From contig JAGEMR010000126.1 of assembly GCA_021030915.1 (NCBI GenBank), positions 21,257-85,256 on the forward strand: a stretch of DNA of 64,000 nucleotides. The letters run 5' to 3'. The position numbers and the translations under genes are program-made. The DNA is from Astrothelium macrocarpum. Lineage: Eukaryota; Ascomycota; Dothideomycetes; Trypetheliales; Trypetheliaceae. The notes beneath the pieces were generated by a model, which made no database searches, was not told the DNA's origin, and was given only the letters and a program-made list of their open reading frames with translations. Numbering within the stretch: position 1 is the stretch's first letter; each line of letters starts with the position of its first letter. Of the stretch, positions 35,130 through 45,510 are shown one piece after another.

Positions 35130-35592
35130 AGCTAATACATAATCGTTTTAGGTGATTATGACCATGCATATGATACGACATGTCAGTATATTGCTAGCAA
35201 CTCATTTGTAATGTATAGTGCTATTTCGCTAATGTCACAAATTTTTGACAAAAGTTATTTAGACTTGCTCGCATCATATTATGCTCATTCCTTTTCTATA
35301 CGGTGACATCCCCATTGCGCTGGAGATGCACGTCAATATCATTTGTAGTCATCATTGTTGGAGCATGGCAAACCTGAACAATCTAATACACCAGCACTAT
35401 TTCAACAGTCCTCATGTACACATTCGAAAGATCCATGATTCAAAATTCTACCAAAGAACAATCGGAGATGAGCCAAGTCATCTACCAATACCACTCACTC
35501 CTCCTCGTCTTCTTTTCTCTCCCTTTTTTCTCTTTCTCCCCTTCTTGTTCCCGTCTTAGTGTGCTCCTTCTATCTCCTCATCCGTAACTCCC
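35130..35592. other. 3' flanks of convergent genes
   Basis: Between the stop codons of the RRM gene and the Pro-rich gene. A pyrimidine-rich tract lies at 35490-35600. No gene. Confidence 0.5.
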
Positions 35593-36823
35593 TCATGCCA
35601 TTCCTTCTATCCTTCCACCCGCCCTTTTCTCGTTCCCTTTCTTCCAGTCTACACTCTTCCTACGCCGCACCAACAGGATCTCCACCGGCTGTGCCTTCTG
35701 CGCCACCACCGCCGTTCCAACCACCGCGTCCCAGCCCTCATAGTTCGAGCTATCAATGCTATCACGCTCATCGCCTTCAGCACTTGGCTTGGACTCAGCA
35801 GTATGACTGACGTGGAACGCCTCCCTTGCGGACGAGGCTACCTCTGTTATATTAACACTTGACACAGGTGTGGATCTCACATCAACAGCGTCGCGCAAGC
35901 TACGAACAACACAATCGTCCGAGGAGGCTCTTGAGGTGCCAGGACGGACTGGAAAAACGAGTTCGTCTATGGAAGCCCCCAGCGTCGTTGAGATGGTGGG
36001 CATGGGTGGTAAGACAGGACAGGAAGATCCCGCAAATGACATGTTCAGCGCCGTCCGGGGGTTGCTCGGGGATGCGGCTTTAGCCAACGAAATACTCCGG
36101 GCCCTTTTGATACTCAAGCTGCGAGGCGCGCTCCGAGTTGTGGTGGCGTCTGAGCTAGGACCCACGCCATCATCCCCAGAGACTTGAGGTGTATGAGGGT
36201 GGGTTTGTGGGGCATCCTTGTTTGATGAGGCGCCCCGCGTCTCCGTGGTAGAAGCTGTGGGATGTGGAGGTTTGGGACGGGGTCTGGAAATTGTGGGGGG
36301 AGCGGTGCGGAGGGAAGACAGTCGTGCTGGGAAACTGGTGTTGGCGGTCCCATTGGAGCGTGAGGGGCTGGCGACATGATGGATGCGGACGACTCCCTCG
36401 GAGCGGGCCCTAGCTGGACGTGTTGATGCTGGAGCAATAATGGCGGGGTTGGGGGGAAGTGGGCGTGGAGGAAGAGGAGGAGGAGGGGGGGAAAGTGGGC
36501 GTGGAGGAAGGGGAGGAAGAGGGGAGGAAGGTGATTTGGGGGTGCCCTGCCATGACTTTGTCAGGGTGCTTGATTGAAGAGGAAAGCAGTATGCGTTTTG
36601 GAGATACCTCGTCTAAGACGACTTCCTCGCCGCTATCATGACTACCATTTTCCTGTAGGTTTTCCTGGCTCCATGTAGAAAGGCGCCCTAAGGGCCCGGG
36701 GGATCTCACCGGCGGTTCGATTTCAGGAGACAAGGCTCTGCTGGAAGATATGGCGAGAGGATTGGATGAGGGCGATGTGCTTCCTCCTTTCTCTCCATAG
36801 CCTATATGATCCTGTGGATGCAT
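35593..36823 (-). CDS. Proline/serine-rich disordered protein, unknown function
   Basis: Two exons: 36608-36823 (72 codons from ATG 36823) and 35593-36546, joined by a 61-nt intron with donor GTATCT, a CTGAC branch site and acceptor GGCAG. Without the splice no single frame spans the region. The product is 389 residues. It begins MHPQDHIGYGEKGG, then carries an internally repeated proline segment (PLPPLPPRPLSPPPPPLPPRPLP) that looks like SH3/WW-ligand sequence, then long Ser/Thr/Arg stretches with possible phospho-sites (SIKRARSISLAKAAS). The end is basic (RRRKSVDWKKGNEKR). No domain is seen. It may be a signalling or cytoskeletal adaptor, but that is guesswork. Confidence 0.6.
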
Positions 36824-37585
36824 ATTTTTTTCTCTTCAAGGAGGCATGAGATATGTAATCGCTTCTACTACAAATTGATTGGAAGTATATCCTCAGGAAA
36901 AAGACTTGGGCGTTGTCGGAATAGGCGAACATGGTGAATAGCCTGTTTGCTTCCGTATTCTTGGTTACATGCATTCCAAAATTGTTGGTTTTCGGAGTTT
37001 GATAACGCGGGTCAAAGAAAGCAGTGAAGAAGGTAGCAAGTAGTGACTATGAAAGATAACGATTGATATTCCAGCGTGATTGACGGATTTTTAAAGCATG
37101 AATGTGAGGGTCTTGTGGTGAGTGAGGCTCAGAGCGAGAGGAAAGTTTTGTGTTATCGAGAGCATGTACAGTAGAAACTGGTGTCTGGACTTCACTACCA
37201 CAGGCTGGAAAGCAGGAGCCGATGCCTATTAACATAGCACATAATCAGAGGTCTCCTAAGGTACTTATGGCCCATTTAGTGCTTCATTCAATATCAAGCA
37301 TGCGTCTCAGAAGATAGACTTCGAAAGGCGCCTCTGATAGTCACATACGGCAAGAGAATTAATTGTTTCCATGCTATCACTGGAACTGTGGTCTTCCTTG
37401 ACATAATATGAAAGGATCCTTATCAAGTCCTGTAGTTTGTGGTTGATACTACGTGTCTACCGCATCAGATACCCTAGGCCTAGTACCATGCCTTGCTCGC
37501 CAAGATCGGTACCACGTTCTGTGTACAAAAACGCCCCATTAATATACTTCTGCGTGATGACTTGGCGCACTACAAAAAGCCCATT
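36824..37585. other. Intergenic, no gene seen
   Basis: Promoter side of the Pro-rich gene and 3' flank of the next gene. Only short frames. Confidence 0.5.
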
Positions 37586-38896
37586 CTAGTCATTGTTCTC
37601 TCGAGCCTCCCTCCAGTTCTTGGAGAGCCAAGGCTTGCTCCCATCACGCTTCATTGGAGGAACATATCGTTCTGGACCGGTCGGACTTAGTCCTGGTCCA
37701 AAGCTCCCATCAGTATCTTCGTCAAACTCCTCTTCTTCGTCGTCATCATATTCTTCTGCTTCTGCTGCTTCCTTTTCTTCCGGAGACATAGCGACTCTTG
37801 GGATGGAACCAGAAGCCATCAGTTCATTCGTTCTCCTGCGTCTGTCAGCCCTTGGGACGGAGCTCAGAAGTCTCCGCGCCCAAAACATGCCTTCTAGTCT
37901 GCGGCGTACACGATCAGATTCTGATGAAGCAACAGGGGTGACAGGCTCAGTAACTTCGAATGAAGTTGTCGTTGCTGGAGCCGTCGCTGGAGGATCTGGT
38001 AATTCAGGAGAATGAAAGTAATTTACCGGGGTAGAATCGGGTCCGATATTCGACCTTGAGGCTGCACGTTGATGTTCACGTCTGACGACCTGTCTATGGA
38101 GGGAGGCGTGGCGGCGGGAAGCTTGGGATTGCGCTGATAAACGATGGTCTTGCAGAGACACTTCGGGTACCTGTTGGTGTTGTGCAATCACATGCTCGCT
38201 ATCCCTTGGTAAGGCTCGTTGAGGTCTCAAAACGGAATCACGCCAAGCTTGTTGTTGAGCATGAAGTTCATGATCACTGGGAGAGACAAGAGGCCTTGGT
38301 TCGGTTTCGGGTGGCACACCGAAGGATTTAGCAGCGAGTGAAGGGATAAATGGCGGCTGTGGTGTCTGCGCTTCGAATTCGCTTGGCGGCTGTGTTGCAA
38401 TTGGAGGGTTATGTGTTTGCGTCCGTACGTCAGGCTGGAAAGACATCCGCGTCTCCGAGTTCAAATTACCAGTAGCCGTAGAATTCTGTCCACTTGTTCC
38501 TCGGATACCTAGCCAGTCTGTTGCCTGATGAGAGTATCGACTATTGCCAAAGGCTTGTTGCTCCAAAGCTCCCTTGATCATTTGCCAGGCCGAATAATCG
38601 GTTGAATCTTGCAAGCCCTGGATCTCAAGGTTGGCTTGTCGGGTGCGCCAGGCCATTATATCTTCTCGAGTTGCAGAGCGACCAACTGTGATCGATACAT
38701 ACCAATGTTCCCATACATCAATAGGAAGAGGGAAACGGTCTGCTGGCGATGCAAGACGCATAGTGCTGGGTTGAGTTGATGAGCCAGAATCTCCGAACCG
38801 TGTTTCGTGAGTTCTTTCCAGCCAGGCATGCCGTAGAGTCTTATCATTGAGATTTTTTGATAGGAAGGCAGGAGGATTTGGGTTTTGGGGTTCCAT
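37586..38896 (-). CDS. Conserved fungal protein with disordered acidic tail, unknown function
   Basis: Minus-strand frame ending at 37586. I chose ATG 38896 (MEPQNPNPPAFLSKNLNDKT), giving 436 residues; the frame is open to ATG 39160 (524 residues), but the extra N-terminal part (MTREFVFITRDDS...) reads like leader. Residues 20-120 look globular (RLASPADRFPLPIDVWEHWYVSI, then TREDIMAWRTRQANLEIQGL). The middle is Gln/Pro/Ser-rich and disordered. Near the C-terminus, RRRLEGMFWARRLLSSVPRADRRR is followed by an acidic run (EAEEYDDDEEEEFDED) and a closing Pro/Gly region. Unrecognised; conserved-looking ends suggest a real nuclear or cytosolic protein. Confidence 0.6.
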   Translation of the reverse strand: MEPQNPNPPAFLSKNLNDKTLRHAWLERTHETRFGDSGSSTQPSTMRLASPADRFPLPIDVWEHWYVSITVGRSATREDIMAWRTRQANLEIQGLQDSTDYSAWQMIKGALEQQAFGNSRYSHQATDWLGIRGTSGQNSTATGNLNSETRMSFQPDVRTQTHNPPIATQPPSEFEAQTPQPPFIPSLAAKSFGVPPETEPRPLVSPSDHELHAQQQAWRDSVLRPQRALPRDSEHVIAQHQQVPEVSLQDHRLSAQSQASRRHASLHRQVVRREHQRAASRSNIGPDSTPVNYFHSPELPDPPATAPATTTSFEVTEPVTPVASSESDRVRRRLEGMFWARRLLSSVPRADRRRRTNELMASGSIPRVAMSPEEKEAAEAEEYDDDEEEEFDEDTDGSFGPGLSPTGPERYVPPMKRDGSKPWLSKNWREARENND

Positions 38897-39341
38897 TGTT
38901 TGATACAGAGGACCGATAGCAAAGCAAAATTTGGGTTGTGGCAATAAGCGAAGACCGTTTGGGAGGGTTTTAAAGTAAAAGTAGTCCGCCGTTCGTGACA
39001 GCGAAACACGCACGTGAGGAACATGGAAGAACCAGCATAACTGTTGCTCAAATGTAACACGATGATTCGGAGAGATGCTCTCCCAGTACATCCCCAGTCT
39101 CAGGCTCGCTTTGCTGTGTGTTGAGTCATCCCTGGTGATAAACACAAATTCCCGTGTCATTTACATTCTTTGAGCAAAAGTCTGAACAGACTCTTTTCTC
39201 CCTTTCCACACATTGGGTGTGACTGACAGAGCCGCTTGTTGCTCACCGGCCGAGTCAAGCCATGGAAGCGTTATGAATTTCCTCAGATATCCGGATGCGC
39301 AATGGTAAATGTCGCCTAAGTCTGAGCATACCGGGCTTAGG

Positions 39342-40414
39342 CTAAAGTATAACTTGCTCACTATCGCAACCCGTCTCATTCTTGTCCAAATCGATTTTTA
39401 GCTGTGCTGACCTCGGAACATCAATTGAGAATTCGAACTTTCGATCCGGCAATGTTCCTGCTAGCGCTCGACCCTTCTCGTCAAACAAAGATCGCTCAAC
39501 AAAGACTATGCGATCCTGTCTATCCACGAGAATCACAGTCTGTCTTTGAGTGCCATAGGCAGTGTTTTCTGGCTCACTGATTTTTTGGCCATCCCTAGCG
39601 GCGGCGATCTCGTCAGCTGGTTCTCTGGAGCTTGCTTCCGGGCCAAACGCCGGAATAAAAATGCTCTTTCGCAATTGAAACATGTATGCTTCCCAGGTTT
39701 CATTCACTTTTCTTTGAGGCATATTATCTGTATTTAATATGCAGAACAATTTTTCGATGAGCTGAGCTTCGCTTGCCTTTTCATCGATACTGTCCTGAAT
39801 CACCTGATTGAGTAGCCTCTCTCCCAGTGTGACCTTGGGCCAAGTTCGATCTCCATAATATGAATTACTTAGACCATGCGTCATATCCGGTCCAGTAGCA
39901 ATCCACGTAACCCCAGCCAAGTCGGGAGTCCTATTAGAGATGATAGCTAGCCCTGGGCTACGGCCGGAACCGAAAGCGTGAATTTGGCCAAGTACTAGGC
40001 TAAAGCCTCCCACATCCTCATCTCGGTACCCCTCCACGAGCCTTTGGGCAGATTCTGCAGTGCTTTCGAGAGACTCGGGAGAAGTAGTGAGGAATTCTTT
40101 GATGATCCCACCTCTGCTTCTGGATGCCTTTGGAATGTCACCTTCTTCTTTGAAGTTTGTCAAGACTGCAATGCGCCCTTGTTTAGTGACGCCCAGCCAT
40201 GTCCCCCTTTCCACCCGCTCGAGGTCGTGACCACCAAGAACATGAGAATTTGGCGGTGACCACCAATCTGCAGCGGCTGTGGCGCGATTAACATATTCCT
40301 AAATTAGGGTTAGAAGACCATACGATTCCATATCAGAAACCTTCTTACATCACGATTGTTGATGAGTATTAGAGGGTAGTGTGGGTGCGTGGTAGTGATG
40401 AGAGCAATGCACAT
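39342..40414 (-). CDS. TANGO2 / NRDE family protein
   Basis: Two exons: 40349-40414 (22 codons) and 39342-40298, with a 50-nt intron falling inside the NRDE motif itself. The product is 340 residues. It starts MCIALITTTHPHYPLILINNRDEY, where Cys2 and the NRDE motif define the TANGO2 (transport and Golgi organization 2) family, an Ntn-hydrolase-like fold. RATAAADWWSP, GGHDLERVERGTWLGVTKQGRIAVLTNF, GFSLVLGQI and ISNRTPDLAG follow in the expected order. Animal TANGO2 affects haem/lipid metabolism and Golgi organisation; the fungal role is poorly known. The C-terminal 30 residues after VDVPRS are less typical. Confidence 0.9.
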
Positions 40415-43284
40415 TTTCAGATGAGATAGTGTAACTAGTGAAAGAAGGGCTGTTTGATTGCTTGTCTACATATGAACAATGACGTTGAGGGAAAGAAAGA
40501 AAAGATGGCAGAACAAAGAGCCTGCTCAAGGGCTGTCAACTAACAATTCGATTTGAGTGTAGCAGTCAGCCAAGTAGCACTTCGAAACCTGAATGTAGGA
40601 TTCTTGGTCTCTTCAGTATCAGAAAGAGGCTATTTCACAAAACCATCTACGCAATAGGTCTTATTGCACATCTCTGAGCTGCGATTCAAGCCCACAGTTC
40701 GTGAACTGAAGGACGACTTGGCGGCTAAAGAGACTATTAGAGGTATGGGGCAAGCTATCACAGAGTCGCCCAACTGCTTCCGTGGGTTTCCGAAAGGTGA
40801 TGGGGCTCAATTGCTTGTTTTATAGCGTAGATGAGATTGTGCCATCCCTGAACGTGAGAATTGGCGAATTTCGCTCAAGATGCTCGGGCCAACATCTGAC
40901 ACCTCGGCCCGAGAAACCACAAACGTCGTTCGACAAGTTAAACACGAGCCATTTCAAAGCTAGTCGAGCTCTTTGGATTGAATTCAACTCTTTCCACGGA
41001 TAGAAAAGACAAATTATACTCGAAACAAAGGTAACAAATTTGAAAACGATATTACTAAAGTTCGCCTCCTGCCATGTCTTTCTTCTCTGTCCGAACAAAG
41101 CTCTTTCGTTTGCGAAATTTCATTCAGAACGCTACCTAATTCTCTTCATCATAGATACCGACAGAATGACAGTCCCTATTTAGTCGGTACTTCAGTAACA
41201 TTACCCTAACTCTGATAGCATAAGTGTACGAGGGTTTGATGCAAATGGCTTTCGAAAGGGAATATCTATTATAAAGCAAGAAATAGCTGGAGACAATAAT
41301 TAGGGCAAGTTAGATGTCACAACTGCAATGCAGCACACCCATCTTTCACCAGATTTTAATAAGGATTGAGGGGCGCATTTATGACCGCCGGGAATGAGAT
41401 ATACAAGTTGCATCTGGTCTCATCTCGAAAGCGTCTCGTGGGGAAAAGCCCACAATCTGGAGAGCAACGAAGACTACTCGAAAGGCTTGGAAAAATTGGA
41501 TGAAGAGTTTCCAGAGAAGTGCTGACAATGGCCTATGAGGTTCTCAATTGTGCAGCAATTTCCAATTTCATGGGCTTGAGAATTTCAAGAGACCAACGTA
41601 TCTCAAGCTAATGCCTCGCTAACAGGTGCGGTCCTTTCTCGAAAGCTTAATACAAGAGTTTGAAGAAATTGACAAGAAAACGGTATCGCATGAGTTTTGA
41701 CGCGGTCAAACTCCGACAACCCAAAAAGTCCGCTTGACCAAGACAATTATTCTCCATCACAACAGAGTTCTTTTGTACAATAGACCACATTCCCAAATAT
41801 TCCAACCACAGCGACGCTCCGGTTCATACATTGCACATCAGAGGCGCCCAGACCGTTTTCTTGATGTATCTGGAAGATCCAAACGGCGAAGTAACGATTC
41901 GACTTCATTTACCCGCTGCTGGATGGAAGTTGGAGTGTCACCGCTGATTAACCGATCCTGCAATGATGAGGTATCATGAAGATAGTGCAAAAGCATCGAG
42001 TCGTTCGCGGTGTTGTGCTTCTCGCTACATCTCATCAATCAGCAAGTTGGTAATCGACGATGTGATTCATTACAACGCACCAAGATTGCTGGCTCGCTGC
42101 CGCTATGGAGCATCTGCTGACCTCAGTAGCCATCGGGCCAAGAGATTGTCCGCTAAGGTACGCTACACAGTGCTTTTCATAGGTTAACCTGTTGTGCTGA
42201 AGCTCGGGATGGCCGGAGACTAGTCAAGATAGTTTTCGGGTTATGCAATCTTTCAGCGGGATGCCAATGGACTGTACAGGTCACGTTGAAGGGGGTTCAA
42301 CGTTTCTTCCTTCCAATTTTGCTTGGTAATAAGGCCATTGCGTATGGTGGAACGTAGCTTGGTCCTTTATAGCCATGGCTAGACGCATTTGCGGTTTTAC
42401 TTGGCTCATGTTTTGCGATCAATAGCAACTTTTGCTTCGCCTTTTAGAATTCGACGTTAACACGCTTTTGCGCAATTCATGTTCAGCGCAGGATCGAAGT
42501 CCACGTGACTTGATTATTAAGCTATGATAGTCAGTCAGGTATAGCTTAGGTACCTTATTCTATTCGCCAAACGTGTATCGCGGAGGTCCTCAATACCATA
42601 TTGGGTCGGTGAATAGAATATGCCATTTGCTGAGTGACGCTCGCAAGAATGGTGCCATTCTTCATTAATGAGGGTCTCTCCAAAGGGTGCCGAGTGAATT
42701 ATTTTCTTGCGGCCTGTGACAGTTCTAATTGCACAGACTGGTGCGTCCAACGAAGACCGGGAGAGACTCTGGAAGTTACGTCATGTTCTAGAGCAAGTAT
42801 TTCGTGATATAAGGATAGGCAACGCCCAGGCCATGAAAAAGCCAACGAGATTCTGGATCATTGGAACCTAGAAGAACGGTAAATGTTTGTCGATTTAAAT
42901 CTAAATAGCACGAGTCCGCAAGGGCGAAATTTCATGGAAGTGCGGGGTGCGGGATTACCTTAGAGGTGACATTGCTTTGGTGGCTTCACCACTGGCTTGG
43001 GGATTGGTGACAGATCGAAGTCGATGATCAAGTCTACCAGTAATTCACTACCTATCTGTTTACTCAGAGAGAGTGCAATCTCACATGTTGATGTCATTAT
43101 GATTTAATCATCTAACTTCGTAAACATAGATCGATATTTCAATAGATCTAGGGCATGGCTGGCGTATTTCCTTGGTCTGATTTACACACTGTCACCCCTA
43201 CCTCTTTGTCGAGTATTGTGCTTGAGATTTGAATGAATCTCCAATATCTGAAAAATATCCCCTAATTACTTGACTTGAACTACA
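40415..43284. other. 2.9-kb gene-free stretch
   Basis: Short frames on both strands (such as 41734-41979 and 41838-42038) show no domain or plausible splicing. It may hold relic sequence, but nothing I can name. Confidence 0.45.
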
Positions 43285-44037
43285 ATGTCCGCTTTCACTG
43301 CTGCTGAATACCAAAAGGGAGACGCTGCCAATGGTGACTCCAGGGGCCCATGTCCCGGTTTGAACACGCTAGCCAACCACGGACTACTGTAATTCTTAAT
43401 GCGATTCCACCAAAACTGCTCAGCTACTGATGACCCTCTATCCAGGCCTCGCAATGGTCGTGGTATTAGCCAAAGGATGCTCATTGAAGCTCTGATGAAA
43501 GGTTACAACCTAGATCATGAGTTTGCAGCCAAAGTTTCCGCTGGCGCTCCTCCCACAGGCTCCGACCTCGCAACCGCTCTCATCGATCTCGAAGACCTGA
43601 ACGACCACTCCCACACGGAACATGACAGCTCTCTCACGCGCAAAGACTACATCGAGGGCGACAATCATACCATGCAACCTGCACTACTGGAGAAGTTCCT
43701 TGCTGACTCGCACTCGGACGTCATCACGCTTGACAGTCTAGCAAAAAGCCGCGTCCGGCGAGACGCAGAGAGCCGTGCTGTGGGATCGCAGCCTTTGAGT
43801 TCCGACAATAATAACAATGTGATTAATGAGGCAGCATTTGTGGTGCAGTCGATGGGTACGCGCAAGTCGGGCGGTTCGATTGAGACATTTGAGGCGCCGA
43901 AGACAGCAGTCAAGACTTGGCTAGGAGAAGAGAGGTTTCCGGATGGCTATGCGCCGCCACCAGAGCAGATGGATGTTGCACATTCTGTTGCACTGACTGG
44001 AGCAATCAAGGAGAAGATGAAACTGGTGCCTGTTTGA
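43285..44037 (+). CDS. Haem-thiolate peroxidase (chloroperoxidase / unspecific peroxygenase family), short, apparently non-secreted
   Basis: Exons 43285-43388 and 43446-44037 around a 57-nt intron give 231 residues. Exon 1 carries the haem-thiolate signature RGPCPGLNTLANHG (PCP, with the axial cysteine). Exon 2 has LPRNGRGIS, the EHD-S motif (HTEHDSSLTR), and IEGDN in the place of the EGD motif (acid-base Glu). This is the Peroxidase family 2 / UPO arrangement, able to use H2O2 for oxygenation or halogenation. It is of the short group. There is no signal peptide (MSAFTAAEYQKGDA), unlike most secreted peroxygenases, so an intracellular or pathway role is possible. No biosynthetic genes adjoin it directly. 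Confidence 0.88.
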
Positions 44038-45510
44038 TTGACTGGTGCCTTGGACTGGACCCAGTTGTATGTATTAGCTTCCTTTGGTTTACCAACTTCC
44101 TTGGGCTCTAGACGTAAGTGCGGTCAAGTGGAAAGAGTGTCATAGATAGGTTCCCATTGGCGATGGAGCGATAGAATATGCCATGCATCGAAATCATGAG
44201 GAAACGACTTTTTATTCTTTCATCATTTATGCAGTCTATGGCATTTGTTTTCCATCTTGTCTCTACGACCCGGATCTCCTCATTCTACTCATCTTCCTCG
44301 CTCCAAAGAAACTTACATTTCCCACTGCTTCATTAGCAACATCTCTGGCACGATCTATTCCACCAGACCGTTCTGCTGGTCTTACCCTGTATTCTAGAGA
44401 ACTACTCATGATAGAATGATTAGTAAACTCATGACTAAAAACATGCTGCACCTCCATGGACAAGAAAAAGGTTCTCGTGATATACCTCCCTGCGTTCTCG
44501 CTGCAAAACAGCACGACCCCGTCGGTAATCCCCTCAATATTACCCGTTCTCTCCATCGGACGCCAACCAACCAAATATCCATTGGCTCCCTCAAACCTGA
44601 GTTCTTAGTACAGGATCCAGTTCTGGGACATTGAGCATGCTTGCATCTCGTCTTGAAATAGGAAACATTACAGTAAGAAATCCTTGGTGATATGAGGGCC
44701 CCAAACGCAGGCTCTAACAGAAATGATATGAGGATTGAGGGACATCAGGGCCTACTCGCACGCGCAGGTCAAGCTGAGGCTTTACTCTAGCTAATGCGGC
44801 TATCATCACCATTAACGGAACCTTTACCTAAGTATCGCGGTAGAACCTTTAAGTACGGAGAAACAGCAAGCCAACATTGTTTAGAAATTAAGGTAGTCAA
44901 ACAATTCAGATCGACCCAGACCCTTCTCATGTAGCGCACGGACCAAGATACGGGTTCCGGTATTCCAGCCCCACCAGGATTTGCGCTTTGATCCTCTGTC
45001 ACGCCCAACTTATATTCAACGTGCATCTTCCTAAGACTCCGCGTACGAACGTGGAGCAGATGCATGTGCACCCGGAAATCTAAATTGAGTCTAGGTATTC
45101 ATCTGTCTCTCGTGTCTCTCGAATTACAATGAGCTGCGGCGTTGGGCGGCCGATGTCCTGCGAGCTCCAAGGGTAGGTGCCTAGACCAATGAGACATCAG
45201 GCAGCCTCGCCGGCTGAAGAAACGCGCAAAGGCGCAATTCGCACTCCGCCAAATCCAGCCTTGTGACATTGTTGCCTTCCGCGAAGCGATCATGCCTCGA
45301 TTTGCAAGCTCTGGTCCGATTGCGGATGCGCTCTTCTTTTCCCTTCTCTGGTTAGGACTAGAAGTAGTCTTCTATCATGGGTATCTGCCAAAACCTTCTC
45401 TTTACGCATTTTCCGTCTATGGTAGCCGTCGTCGACGCAGCTTTGCAAGTCTTCGTTGCTCGAGGAACGGATTGCAGTCTTTGTGGGATGATGAAACTTG
45501 AAGGATATCA
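44038..45510. other. Intergenic, no confident gene
   Basis: A minus-strand frame (44263-44574) extends slightly upstream in phase but has no recognisable domain. The remainder shows nothing. Confidence 0.4.

Noticed and set aside
38897..39160. N-terminal extension of the 37586 gene from ATG 39160
   Set aside because: Kept as an alternative only; the ATG at 38896 gives a start that looks more like a conserved N-terminus.
44263..44574. 103-codon minus-strand frame
   Set aside because: Possibly an exon, since the phase stays open a little upstream, but no domain and no full gene model could be built.
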